NCBI GenBank assembly: GCA_009927005.1
Contig: RFNV01000298.1
Span: forward strand, 1 to 46,507
Length of the DNA stretch: 46,507 nt
Direction: 5' to 3'
Source: Pseudomonadota bacterium
GTDB lineage: Bacteria; Bdellovibrionota; FAC87; UBA2466
The translations under genes were made by a program, and so were the position numbers. Positions 1 to 8,029 of this stretch are shown here, piece after piece. Positions within the stretch are counted from its first letter, which is position 1; every line of letters starts with the position of its first letter. A model generated the notes under the pieces. It did not search any database, had not been told where the DNA came from, and saw nothing but the letters and a program-made list of their open reading frames with translations.

Positions 1-678
1 GCCGTTACTGGATTTGCAGCCGACGTTAATGAAATCACTTCTGAAGAAGCTACTGGAGAGGAAACCGCAGCTCCCGAAACCGCCACACCCGCGCCACAAC
101 CAGTTCTTAAGCCCTCCGAAACTCCAGAACAAGCACCTGCGAATCTTTCGCCCTGGTTTTTCGAAGTCCATTTGGGCCAGCTTCGAACCAATAATTCAGA
201 TCGAGGAAATTTAGAGAAGACTGCCTATACCGGAGGAGCAAGTGTCGAATACCGAATTATGGACCAATGGTTTGTTCAGACAGAACTCAACTATATGAAC
301 AAAGGTTGGAAAGAAGCTGGCCTGGTCACAGTGAGCGAAACAAGCCTAAAGTATTTTGAAGTTCCCTTGTTTTTAAAGGCAAAGTTTCCTTGGAATAATA
401 TCGCTCCTAGTGTCATGGCCGGGCCTTGGCTTGCTTATTTGCATTCAGCCTCAGATACGACTAACGGGATTTCTCTAGATACTACTTCTGCCACGAAGAG
501 ATTTGAGTTCGGAATCTATGTTGGAGCGGGTCTTGATTTGGCTCTCTCTGACGATTTGGAAATGGGAATTGGAGCGCGGTACGGCTGGGGTCTTTCGGAC
601 ATTAATCAGGTTGCTCTGCAAAACACGATCTGTAATCGAGTCATTCAGTTGCTCGCCAGCGTTCGATTCCGACTATAA
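1..678 (+). CDS. Outer-membrane beta-barrel protein, 5'-truncated by window edge
   Basis: The frame is open from base 1 to a TAA at 676-678, so the start and any signal peptide lie outside the window. The first ~50 visible residues are rich in Ala, Glu, Pro and Thr and look like a periplasmic linker. After them come about 170 residues with alternating hydrophobic and polar strands (FFEVHLGQL, ASVEYRIMDQWFVQTELNYM, GIGARYGWGL) ending in a terminal RFRL, as in small barrels of the porin/OMP_b-brl_2 type. It probably sits in the outer membrane; no ligand can be named. Its 3' end overlaps the convergent gene at 673-1230 by 6 bases. Confidence 0.75.
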   Translation, partial: AVTGFAADVNEITSEEATGEETAAPETATPAPQPVLKPSETPEQAPANLSPWFFEVHLGQLRTNNSDRGNLEKTAYTGGASVEYRIMDQWFVQTELNYMNKGWKEAGLVTVSETSLKYFEVPLFLKAKFPWNNIAPSVMAGPWLAYLHSASDTTNGISLDTTSATKRFEFGIYVGAGLDLALSDDLEMGIGARYGWGLSDINQVALQNTICNRVIQLLASVRFRL

Positions 679-1230
679 CTTGTCTGCTATTCGATGCAGA
701 TGGTCCGGAAATTCATTCCAGCGAATTCGTTTATCAAATCCGGAGGCCGTTGCTCGTGTTTTCAGATTGTGCAAGCAGAGCGCTCGTAGCGATGTGAGAA
801 GTTCATTGGTAAGTGCACATTTTCGATAAAACCGAAGCCCTTCTTTTACCAGCTCAGGATTTTTATCGAGCAAATCCTCAATTGTCCCCAACTCGTTGCT
901 AGCGTCCACCAACTCTCTGGGGGGTTTATGGGGATCTCTTCCCCGTTCTTTTAAAATACTTTTTTTTGGAAAATCTTCTAGTACTCGTTGGGCTCGCTGA
1001 CGAAATGCCAACTCCTCAGACGAAATATCGGGCAGAGCTCGAACTTCTTCAGGGTGGGCATCTTTTTGTTCAACCACGTGGACGGGATTGGGGGATTCTT
1101 CAAGAAAACCCATTTGGTCAGATGGTTTACTTTTATACTGATCTAAGAGGTACCAGCCGAGCAAAGAGATGAAACTAATGAAAGTAAAAGCCCAGAACAA
1201 AAAATAAAGCTGTCTTTTTTTCTTCTTCAA
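673..1230 (-). CDS. Hypothetical membrane-anchored protein
   Basis: 185 residues. A basic KKKKRQ start is followed by one hydrophobic segment (about residues 8-28, LYFLFWAFTFISFISLLGWYL), then a charged, mostly helical soluble part, so it is probably a bitopic inner-membrane protein with the bulk in the periplasm. The start is TTG, overlapping the TGA of the upstream lipoprotein gene (TTGA), which suggests translational coupling. Later in-frame Met codons would remove the membrane segment. I do not recognise the family. The coupling implies a shared task with the HEARH lipoprotein. Confidence 0.6.
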   Translation of the reverse strand: MKKKKRQLYFLFWAFTFISFISLLGWYLLDQYKSKPSDQMGFLEESPNPVHVVEQKDAHPEEVRALPDISSEELAFRQRAQRVLEDFPKKSILKERGRDPHKPPRELVDASNELGTIEDLLDKNPELVKEGLRFYRKCALTNELLTSLRALCLHNLKTRATASGFDKRIRWNEFPDHLHRIADKL

Positions 1231-2102
1231 GGGATTTGCTCGGGTCGAATATCTTTATAAGTGGATCCAGGAAGAAGCCTGCTTTCTGCATCTGCCTGGA
1301 ATGCCTTGAAAGTCTGAATCTCGGTATTGGAGCAACCAACGCAAGCTGATCGGAGATTTCTTAGCATGATGGAATCCACGACGTAAGGACCGTTTGCGCT
1401 ACTGTCGCAGGAATAATTTCCACGGTAGTCATGCCAATCTGGGCACATCGCATGGGGAAAAGTTACGTTGTCCCCGTTGCCGTCCGAGTGTCGTGCTTCG
1501 TGGAAAAAGACAGAAAGTCTGATGAGGCTGTTAGCCACTGTATTTTTGCTGGTGCCCCTGACCGACCAAGAGGTGAAAAGACCCTCGCCTATCTGAATAA
1601 CTCCTACTCGTGGGCTTCGGATGTAAACTCGTTGTCCCCCTACATCTAGAGTTAGAACTTCAGAGTTGTTTTTACCATAGCGGTAAAGCGCGCTTCCAAT
1701 ATTTACCATAATGGTGACGAGACTATTCTGCGCCAGAAAATCGTCATCTAACAGAGTGCTCGAGAAAATTTGGGGACGATAGGACAATGTTCCAACAATG
1801 GAAGCTTGTTCAGCATAATCAAAATCTTCGCCTACGATAAACCGGACTCGAGTCGTAAGCCAGCTAACGAGTTCTGGCCCAGAGAAGCTATTCACATTTA
1901 AAACCTGGAGATCTGAAGAGTTAACCGAAAGGTTCAGTCGCGACAAATTGGATAAATCGAGATCAATCAAGTCACGTTGATCTTCTGGAACTGATCCGTC
2001 GAGAACAATTCCAATTTTGGTACTAAAACCACTAGTGGAGTTCTTGTTGCAGCCTACCAACGATAGAACCGAGAGAATTAAGGTGATTAAAAAGTTTTTC
2101 AT
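1227..2102 (-). CDS. Lipoprotein with HExxH metalloprotease-like motif
   Basis: 291 residues from the ATG at 2102. That start gives a lipoprotein signal peptide with lipobox LVGC (Cys18); an upstream in-frame start would bury it behind 39 non-signal residues. A GGAG lies just upstream of the ATG. Residues 201-205 are HEARH, the zinc-binding HExxH pattern, preceded by a hydrophobic helix (LIRLSVFF). His217 and His224 are possible third ligands, and four cysteines (220, 232, 254, 257) could form disulfides. I infer a lipid-anchored zinc metalloprotease-like protein; no named family is recognised and activity is unproven. It is coupled to the downstream gene at 1230. Confidence 0.6.
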   Translation of the reverse strand: MKNFLITLILSVLSLVGCNKNSTSGFSTKIGIVLDGSVPEDQRDLIDLDLSNLSRLNLSVNSSDLQVLNVNSFSGPELVSWLTTRVRFIVGEDFDYAEQASIVGTLSYRPQIFSSTLLDDDFLAQNSLVTIMVNIGSALYRYGKNNSEVLTLDVGGQRVYIRSPRVGVIQIGEGLFTSWSVRGTSKNTVANSLIRLSVFFHEARHSDGNGDNVTFPHAMCPDWHDYRGNYSCDSSANGPYVVDSIMLRNLRSACVGCSNTEIQTFKAFQADAESRLLPGSTYKDIRPEQIP

Positions 2103-2262
2103 AGCTCCACACACGCGCCACGCGCTCCGCTCTGGTAATTGCAAGTGGGTGCCAAGTTTCACGAATAAGCACTCCGCACGAAATCCCGTATTCGCTGAGA
2201 CTACGCCAAAAAAGGGCAATTAAGCGGCAGGACCTTTTACACTGTTGCGCGTCACAGAGGGG

Positions 2263-2290
2263 TCAAGTTAAGCCCCAGAACAACCGATTT
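2263..2290 (+). promoter_or_regulatory. Candidate sigma-28 (FliA)-type promoter upstream of bactofilin
   Basis: TCAAGTTA (2263-2270), 12 bases, then ACCGATTT (2283-2290). Against the FliA consensus TAAAGTTT-N11/12-GCCGATAA this matches 6 of 8 and 5 of 8 positions. It ends 25 bases before the bactofilin ATG. This is a by-eye match only. Confidence 0.3.
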
Positions 2291-2315
2291 AATTATGAGA
2301 AAAGGGTGAAAATCC

Positions 2316-2861
2316 ATGTCCTTATTTAACAAAAAAAACGATTTAAAAACGCCAGTTACTGCGGAGCCAGTTCTTCGAGTTTCACCCGCTCCCAAAAAGA
2401 TTAACTCCATTCTCAAAGGAAGCCGACTCAAAGGCGATATTCTAGTTACTTGTGATCTGGAGCTGAGCGGTGAGATCCTAGGAAATATCACTGCCCGAGA
2501 GAGTTCTAGTGTTTGGATTAAGGGCAGTTGCAAAGGCAACATTGAAACACTCAGTGGGAATGTTCAAATTGACGGTGAAATGATTGAGGGCAATATCTCC
2601 GCAGGTGGAGACGTCCATATTACGGGGAAGTTTCTCGGGGGCTCAGTGATTGCTGGTGGTAAGTGTTACATCGATGGAGAGTTTTCCGGAAAAATAGAGG
2701 CTACAGATATTGAAATCGGTCCGAACGCCAAAATAAAAGGTCAGCTACATTACCGAGAGGGGCTTTCCATTCTGAGAGGCGCGAAAGTTTCTGGAGCGCT
2801 CAATCCACTTGAAGCAAGTCCCAAAGCAGAAACCCTCAGTCCAGCCCTAGTAGTCGGTTAG
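2316..2861 (+). CDS. Bactofilin (polymer-forming cytoskeletal protein)
   Basis: 181 residues. A variable N-terminal tail of ~30 residues precedes the bactofilin core (about 32-150), a right-handed beta-helix of short Gly-containing turns: ILKGSRLKGDI, LSGEILGNITA, IKGSCKGNIE, IDGEMIEGNIS, ITGKFLGGSV, IDGEFSGKIEA. A proline/alanine-rich tail follows. Bactofilins self-assemble into membrane-associated filaments without nucleotide and position cell-wall or polar proteins. The start is supported by AGGGTG seven bases upstream. It is a single gene with no lytic transglycosylase or M23 peptidase beside it, unlike many bactofilin loci. The 3' end overlaps convergent nrdB by 4 bases. Confidence 0.9.
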   Translation: MSLFNKKNDLKTPVTAEPVLRVSPAPKKINSILKGSRLKGDILVTCDLELSGEILGNITARESSSVWIKGSCKGNIETLSGNVQIDGEMIEGNISAGGDVHITGKFLGGSVIAGGKCYIDGEFSGKIEATDIEIGPNAKIKGQLHYREGLSILRGAKVSGALNPLEASPKAETLSPALVVG

Positions 2862-3865
2862 AAAGCCTCGTCGAATACTATAGCTTGTTTGGTTGCTGAA
2901 AAGCCCTTTTGATATTCAGTCACTCTCTTCTCAAAGAAATTTGTGAGCGATTGAACATCTTGAAGAACCATAAAGGGAAACGGATTTTTAGTGAGGTATT
3001 TCTTGGGGTAACCCAACTGCACTAAGCGATTATCTGCACAGTACATCAAATAATCTTTCATCATATTGGGGGAAATCCCACTCACTCCCAAACTCAAGGC
3101 ATCTGAACAAAAAGCCATTTCGACTTCAATGGCTTCGTCGATCATATTTTCAGTTGCTTTTCGCAGCTGATCATCGAAAAGATGGGGGTACTCTTCTCGA
3201 ATCACTTGAATAGCAGCCATGGCGGCATCAATGTGGGTTGTTTCATCGCGGAAAACCCAATTCGTAGCTGCAGCTAAACCCGGCAATAAGCCTTTGTTTC
3301 TTAAAAAGTAGACATAGGCGAATGATCCAAAGAAGAAGAGCCCCTCCACGCAGGCAGCAAAGCACATCAGGTTCTGAACAAATTGCTTCTTCTTTTGATC
3401 TGTGTCGAGCGTATCGAGCTCGTTGATCGAATCCATATACTTAAAGCAAAAATCTGCTTTAAGTTTTACCGAAGGAATGCTTCGGTAGGCATCGAAAGCT
3501 TCATTTCGCTCAACGGGGTCTGGCAGATAATTGTCAACCAAGAGCAAGTAGGTTTCGACGTGTAACATTTCGTCAAAAAGCTGTTTGCCCAAGAACATTC
3601 GATATTCGGGGCTATTGATGTGTTTGTAAAAGTTTAGGACTAAGTTATGAGCGACCAAATTGTCGGCCGTGGCAAAGAAGGCAACCAGTCGCTTTATCAG
3701 GTGGGCTTCCTTTGGAGACATCTTATCTCTCAAGTGCTCAAAGTCGATTGAGAAATCAAGTTCGTCTGTCGTCCAAATATTTTTGATGGAATCTTTATAA
3801 AGTTTAAAAAACTGCGGATATTGCATTGGCCGCAGGGTTAAGTTGAGTTCAGTGTTGAGAATCAT
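2858..3865 (-). CDS. nrdB: Ribonucleoside-diphosphate reductase beta subunit (class I)
   Basis: 335 residues, the usual length for the small subunit. It houses the metal/tyrosyl radical cofactor that starts reduction of ribonucleotides to deoxyribonucleotides in NrdA. All expected ligands can be placed: Asp68, Glu99 and His102 (DEMLH), Glu174 (CVEG), Glu208 and His211 (RDETTH). Tyr106 sits four residues after His102, as Tyr122 does in E. coli NrdB, so a radical-bearing enzyme of class Ia/Ib type is expected. The gene lies 12 bases downstream of nrdA and is surely cotranscribed. It ends head-on into the bactofilin gene. Confidence 0.95.
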   Translation of the reverse strand: MILNTELNLTLRPMQYPQFFKLYKDSIKNIWTTDELDFSIDFEHLRDKMSPKEAHLIKRLVAFFATADNLVAHNLVLNFYKHINSPEYRMFLGKQLFDEMLHVETYLLLVDNYLPDPVERNEAFDAYRSIPSVKLKADFCFKYMDSINELDTLDTDQKKKQFVQNLMCFAACVEGLFFFGSFAYVYFLRNKGLLPGLAAATNWVFRDETTHIDAAMAAIQVIREEYPHLFDDQLRKATENMIDEAIEVEMAFCSDALSLGVSGISPNMMKDYLMYCADNRLVQLGYPKKYLTKNPFPFMVLQDVQSLTNFFEKRVTEYQKGFSATKQAIVFDEAF

Positions 3866-3877
3866 GGTGTCTGCCCT

Positions 3878-6199
3878 TTATGTACAAGCTTCACAGGTTT
3901 CCGGATTTTCCAAAGAACAAGCGACGGCTTCTTCAGCGGTCACCGTTTTTGGAGTTTCAACAGTCGTTTTCTTAATTTTAGTCTTTGCACGCGAACGAAG
4001 ATAGTAGGTAGTTTTGATACCTTGCTTCCAAGCGTACATATACATCGAAGATAGTTTTCCGATACTTGGATCTTCTAAGAACAAGTTTAAAGACTGAGAT
4101 TGATCGATAAAGGCAGAGCGAGAGGCCGCCATATCGATGAGAGTCTTTTGGGAAACTTCCCAAACAGTCTTGTATTTAGCTCTAATTTCTAGGGGTATCG
4201 ATTCGATGCTTTGTATCGAACCTTCCGACTCGATAATCTTCGCGCGCATTTGGGGAGTCCAAAGTCCCATTTGCTTTAGATCTTCAATGAGATAACGATT
4301 GATATTGAGAAACTCACCACTCAAAGTCTCTCGTTTAAAGAAGGTTGAGATCTGAGGCTCAATGCTCTCATAAGAACCCACAATGGATGCAATCGTAGCT
4401 GTGGGAGCAACAGCAATTAACAAGCTATTTCGAAGCCCGTCCGTTTGAATATCTTTGGCAAGAGCATCCCAATCATAGTGAAGCTCAGGCATTGAGGGTT
4501 GGTTTTGTTGTGCCAACTGAACCTGGAGCTCGCCCGACGCATATCGTGAGTCTTTGAATGCGGGGAAAGAGCCCTTTTGCTTTGCAATTTTGGAGCTTGT
4601 TTTCAAAGCGTGGTAGTAAATGGTTTCAGAAATATGGTCTGAAAGTTTCTTGGCCTCAGGGGAATCGAAGACATAACCCATTTTAAAGAAGCAGTCCTGA
4701 AGGCCCATGATGCCCAACCCAACTGGACGCCATTTTTTATTTGAGCTACTGGCTTCGTTTGTCGGATAGAAATTGATATCAACAACTCGATCAAGAAAAG
4801 TCACTGCTCTTTCAACTACCTGTCCCAGGCGTTCGAAGTCGAATTTGCATTGGTTTACGTAGGCGCTTAAGTTGATGCTTCCTAAGTTACAGACAGCGGT
4901 TTCCTCAGAGCTCGTTACTTCCAAAATCTCAGTACATAAGTTTGAACTTCGTACGATGGAGCCCGGGCGAGCGGTCTGCGAGCAGCGCAAGTTTGCTTTG
5001 TCTTTAAAACAAATCCAACCGTTTCCAGTTTCTGCTAGAGTCTGCATCATTCGGGAATAAAGCTGACGAGCCGAAACCTTTTTAAAAGCCTTGCCTTCCT
5101 GCTCATAAGTTTCATACGCTTTGTCGAATTCAGCACCAAAGGTTTTTAAGAGAGCTGGCGCCATTTCTGGGCTAAAGAGGGACCAATCAGAATCAGTTTC
5201 TACTCTTCGCATGAAGAGATCTGGGATCCAAAGAGCCAAGTTAAGGTTATGGGTTCGGCGTTCCTCTGCCCCCGTGTTATTTCTGAGCTCTAGAAAGGAT
5301 TCGATATCAGCGTGCCAGGGCTCTAGATAAACCGCAGCAGCTCCTTTTCTTTTTCCGCCCTGGTTTACGGCATGAACGGAAGAGTCAAAAACTTTTAAGA
5401 AAGGGATGATGCCGTTACTAAGCCCATTTGTTCCTTTAATGAGCGCTCCTGAGGCTCGGACCGGAGTCCAATCCACTCCTAAGCCACCAGACCACTTTGA
5501 TAAGTGGGCGCAATCGGTAATCGTTTTATAAATTCCTTGAAGACTATCTTGAGCCACCGTGAGCAGGTAACACGAGCTCATTTGGGGGTGACGGGTTCCC
5601 GAATTGAATAAAGTAGGCGTAGAGGGCATGTACAGGAACTGGCTAATAATGTCGTAGAACTCAATTGCTTCCCCAACATTTTCCGACAAGCCCAAAGCCA
5701 CCCGCATCAACATCCATTGAGGCCGCTCAATCACTTTTCGGGTCTCAGGGTGCCGTAACAAGTACCTATCCACTAGGGTTTTCAGTCCAAAATACTCAAA
5801 CAAATCATCTCGCTCGTGGCGAATCGCATATTCGATGGTTTGAAAGTCTTCGGTTGCAAGCCCGAGGACCCGATCGCTTAGGGCTCCATGTTCCGAGGCT
5901 CTTTTTAGATAATCTCGAAAAGCCATGTCTCGGCCAACCTCTTTACGTACGCTTTCTGAAAGCATTCGGGCGGCCACTTTGGAATAGTTGGGTTCCTCCG
6001 CCATCAGCATTACCGCAGTCGCTATGGAGAGATTGTCTAACTCTTCTGTTGTGCTTCCGTCGTGCAGTCCACTAATCGTTCGTTTTGCAATATCTAGGGC
6101 CTCGACGTTTGGTATGCCGCGGCAAGCTCGGTTCACTGCATGAAGGATTTTTTCTATTTTTACTTCTTCTCGACTTCCATCTCGTTTGATGACGTGCAT
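3878..6199 (-). CDS. nrdA: Ribonucleoside-diphosphate reductase alpha subunit (class I)
   Basis: 773 residues from the ATG at 6199, which places the ATP-cone (MHVIKRDGSREEV...) at the very N-terminus; an in-frame start at 6256 would add 19 unrelated residues. Catalytic residues in this numbering are Cys210 (SSCYL) and Cys437 (AVCNLG) as the reducing pair, and Asn420, Cys422 and Glu424 (NLCTE) at the active site. Tyr732-Tyr733 form the radical relay and the C-terminal Cys769/Cys772 pair (CEACT) reloads the enzyme from thioredoxin. The N-terminal ATP-cone indicates dATP/ATP allosteric control of overall activity. nrdA leads a two-gene operon with nrdB. Confidence 0.95.
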   Translation of the reverse strand: MHVIKRDGSREEVKIEKILHAVNRACRGIPNVEALDIAKRTISGLHDGSTTEELDNLSIATAVMLMAEEPNYSKVAARMLSESVRKEVGRDMAFRDYLKRASEHGALSDRVLGLATEDFQTIEYAIRHERDDLFEYFGLKTLVDRYLLRHPETRKVIERPQWMLMRVALGLSENVGEAIEFYDIISQFLYMPSTPTLFNSGTRHPQMSSCYLLTVAQDSLQGIYKTITDCAHLSKWSGGLGVDWTPVRASGALIKGTNGLSNGIIPFLKVFDSSVHAVNQGGKRKGAAAVYLEPWHADIESFLELRNNTGAEERRTHNLNLALWIPDLFMRRVETDSDWSLFSPEMAPALLKTFGAEFDKAYETYEQEGKAFKKVSARQLYSRMMQTLAETGNGWICFKDKANLRCSQTARPGSIVRSSNLCTEILEVTSSEETAVCNLGSINLSAYVNQCKFDFERLGQVVERAVTFLDRVVDINFYPTNEASSSNKKWRPVGLGIMGLQDCFFKMGYVFDSPEAKKLSDHISETIYYHALKTSSKIAKQKGSFPAFKDSRYASGELQVQLAQQNQPSMPELHYDWDALAKDIQTDGLRNSLLIAVAPTATIASIVGSYESIEPQISTFFKRETLSGEFLNINRYLIEDLKQMGLWTPQMRAKIIESEGSIQSIESIPLEIRAKYKTVWEVSQKTLIDMAASRSAFIDQSQSLNLFLEDPSIGKLSSMYMYAWKQGIKTTYYLRSRAKTKIKKTTVETPKTVTAEEAVACSLENPETCEACT

Positions 6200-6330
6200 G
6201 TTGCTTCTTAACCTCAGTTCAAAATCAAAGAGTAAAGCATCCCCCCGCTTCCTCAAAAAGCGTTTCTACTCTTCCTTAAAAAGTGATGCTTTGTTTGGGC
6301 AAAACGCCCTAAAAAAATTCTGTAACCTGG

Positions 6331-6359
6331 AAATTAAATAACGTGAAAAATACTGTCAA
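6331..6359 (-). promoter_or_regulatory. Putative sigma-70-type promoter of nrdAB
   Basis: On the minus strand a perfect -35 TTGACA (6354-6359) is followed after 17 bases by TAATTT (6331-6336), about 130 bases upstream of the nrdA ATG. The -35 overlaps the perfect palindrome GTCAATTGAC (6355-6364). A second inverted repeat, GCAGT-GTT-ACTGC (6378-6390), lies just upstream. I did not find a clear NrdR-box pair. Confidence 0.5.
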
Positions 6360-6412
6360 TTGACTTCCGATGACGCAGCAGTGTTACTGCAAAAATAGTT
6401 TTGTTTACTTTT

Positions 6413-6781
6413 TTATCCCACCATGGATCCCCCCATCTGCGCGCCTCCTAACAAGTGAAGATGCAGATGATGGATTGTTTGGCAAGCATGATCCCCGCTA
6501 TTAAAAACAAGGCGGAACCCGCTTCCGGCAATTTCAAGCTGGCCCGCAATTTGTTGGGCAGCCAAAAACAGATGCTGAAAAATGGAGCCGTCTTCCGGAC
6601 GGACATCCAGGACATCATCGATGTGATTTTTCGGGATGATCAATACATGTACTGGAGCCTGGGGAGCAATATCTCGAAACGCAAACACGTGTTCGTTCTC
6701 ATATACCTTTTTACTGGGTAATGTTCCCTGTATCAGTTTACAAAAAATACATTCCTTGGATTTGTTAGGTACAACTCCCAT
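6413..6781 (-). CDS. hinT: HIT-family nucleotide hydrolase
   Basis: 122 residues. The ATG at 6781 is chosen because AAGGAG lies eight bases upstream; an in-frame start at 6832 would lack this site and add non-conserved residues. The histidine-triad motif HHLHLHLLGG near the C-terminus, the CIFCKLIQG start with a CxxC pair and VLIIPKNHIDD are typical of HinT-like purine nucleoside phosphoramidases, which hydrolyse AMP-N linkages in the cytosol. The gene reads away from a Nudix gene, with 98 bases between the two starts, and stops upstream of the nrdAB promoter. Confidence 0.9.
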   Translation of the reverse strand: MGVVPNKSKECIFCKLIQGTLPSKKVYENEHVFAFRDIAPQAPVHVLIIPKNHIDDVLDVRPEDGSIFQHLFLAAQQIAGQLEIAGSGFRLVFNSGDHACQTIHHLHLHLLGGAQMGGSMVG

Positions 6782-6879
6782 AAGCCCGCTCCTTTTTCCC
6801 GCTATTATTTGATGAAATGCAGGGGTTTTCAAGCTTTCTCAACTTGCCAATTTCCTTTGAAGTCGTTTCTATCCACCTT

Positions 6880-7458
6880 ATGTGGCAAAACAAATTAAGC
6901 CAAAAGCTACGAGCAAATTCCGAGAACGATTTTCAGCTGCCTCAAGAAACAAGCGCAGCGGTACTCGTTTTGTTTCTACCCCCAACGGAGAAGGGTTACG
7001 GGCACCTGTTACTTACCAAACGGACATCAACCGTTGAAAGTCACAAAGGACAGATGAGTTTTCCAGGGGGATTTCGCGAGTCCTCAGATAGTAGCTGGCT
7101 CGAAACTGCTTTGAGGGAGACAAAGGAAGAAATCGGGGTCTCGAAGGACCAAGTAAATATCTTAGGTTGCCTAAACCCGGTGCTTACCAAAGGAGCTATC
7201 ACGATTATCCCCTATGTTGGCGTCTTGAATTTGCCCTATCAGCTGCAATTAAACCCTGATGAGGTTGAAAAAATAGTTCTGTTGCCAATCGAGACCCTTC
7301 TCGAACAAGGTCTCAAGCCGGTACGAGCTCGTGAAGAACACTATACAGTGGAAAGTATCGGCCTCTTTTGGGAGGGCGAACTTATTTGGGGGGCTACCGC
7401 AAAAATGCTAGAGCAAGTTCATCACATTCTTGGGCGGATTCTCAAAGAGACTTCTTAA
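6880..7458 (+). CDS. Nudix hydrolase, probable CoA pyrophosphatase
   Basis: 192 residues from the ATG at 6880; an in-frame ATG at 6817 would add 21 residues and neither has a clear Shine-Dalgarno, so the start is uncertain. The CoA-pyrophosphatase signature LLTKRTSTVESHKGQMSFPG is followed directly by the Nudix box ending RETKEEIGV. Proteins of the NudL/UPF0035 group cleave CoA or acyl-CoA to phosphopantetheine and 3',5'-ADP using Mg2+ or Mn2+. It is divergent from hinT and overlaps convergent rlmE by 17 bases. Confidence 0.85.
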   Translation: MWQNKLSQKLRANSENDFQLPQETSAAVLVLFLPPTEKGYGHLLLTKRTSTVESHKGQMSFPGGFRESSDSSWLETALRETKEEIGVSKDQVNILGCLNPVLTKGAITIIPYVGVLNLPYQLQLNPDEVEKIVLLPIETLLEQGLKPVRAREEHYTVESIGLFWEGELIWGATAKMLEQVHHILGRILKETS

Positions 7459-8029
7459 ATCCCTTGGCTACAAAAAAAACTTCCCGGCTGTGTTTACGAG
7501 TACTTTCAGGCCGAAGGATTCTTACTTGATCGAAAGACGCTCTGAGAAGTGCTCGGTACTCTTCGAAAGAATCACCCATAAAAAGTTTTACGATGAAAGT
7601 TCCGCCCGGCTTAAGAAAACACTTTGCAGACTCAAGTGCCAGAGAAGCCAGATCAAAAGAGCGGGCGACATCTGTGTCGTGGACTCCTGTCGTCTTTGGG
7701 GCCATATCACTCAAAACGAGATCAATCTGTGCATCTCCAATTACCGGAGCCAAATCCAATTCCTCAATCGGCTTTTGAAGAAAGATGACTTGGGGGTGAG
7801 AAAATCCCAGTGGGGCTAAGTCTACGGAGATTACTTTTCCCTGCGCTGGAATTTTTTTCAGACAGTACTGTGTCCAAGAACCCGGAGCAGCGCCCAGATC
7901 AAGAACATTGATTACTCCCGCCATTACCCGTTCTCGTTTATCTATTTCCTCAAGCTTGTAAACAGAACGAGCTTCGTAATTTTCCTTTTTGGCTTTCTTG
8001 GTAAAGGGGTCATCATTCCATTTACGCAT
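7442..8029 (-). CDS. rlmE: 23S rRNA 2'-O-ribose methyltransferase RlmE (FtsJ/RrmJ)
   Basis: 195 residues from the ATG at 8029, supported by GAGG eight bases upstream. The start KWNDDPFTKKAKKENYEARS fits the family, and the SAM-binding motif VLDLGAAPGSWTQ and the acidic segment DLVLSDMAPKTTG are diagnostic. The catalytic K-D-K-E set is present (Lys near YKLEEID, Asp in LSDMAP, Lys in FIVKLFMG, Glu in SREVFFVA). It methylates the 2'-O of a conserved uridine in the peptidyl-transferase loop of 23S rRNA. Its first 8 bases overlap the end of the TIGR02757 gene, so the two are coupled. Confidence 0.93.
   Translation of the reverse strand: MRKWNDDPFTKKAKKENYEARSVYKLEEIDKRERVMAGVINVLDLGAAPGSWTQYCLKKIPAQGKVISVDLAPLGFSHPQVIFLQKPIEELDLAPVIGDAQIDLVLSDMAPKTTGVHDTDVARSFDLASLALESAKCFLKPGGTFIVKLFMGDSFEEYRALLRASFDQVRILRPESTRKHSREVFFVAKGFKKSL

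Noticed and set aside
5665-6075. 136-codon plus-strand frame inside nrdA
   Set aside because: Antisense shadow of a conserved enzyme with all catalytic residues; no ribosome site and no recognisable domain.
6297-6309. GGGC-AAAAC-GCCC hairpin upstream of nrdA considered as a terminator
   Set aside because: Four-base stem, and no T-tract follows it on either strand; the adjacent A-run is on the wrong side for the plus strand.
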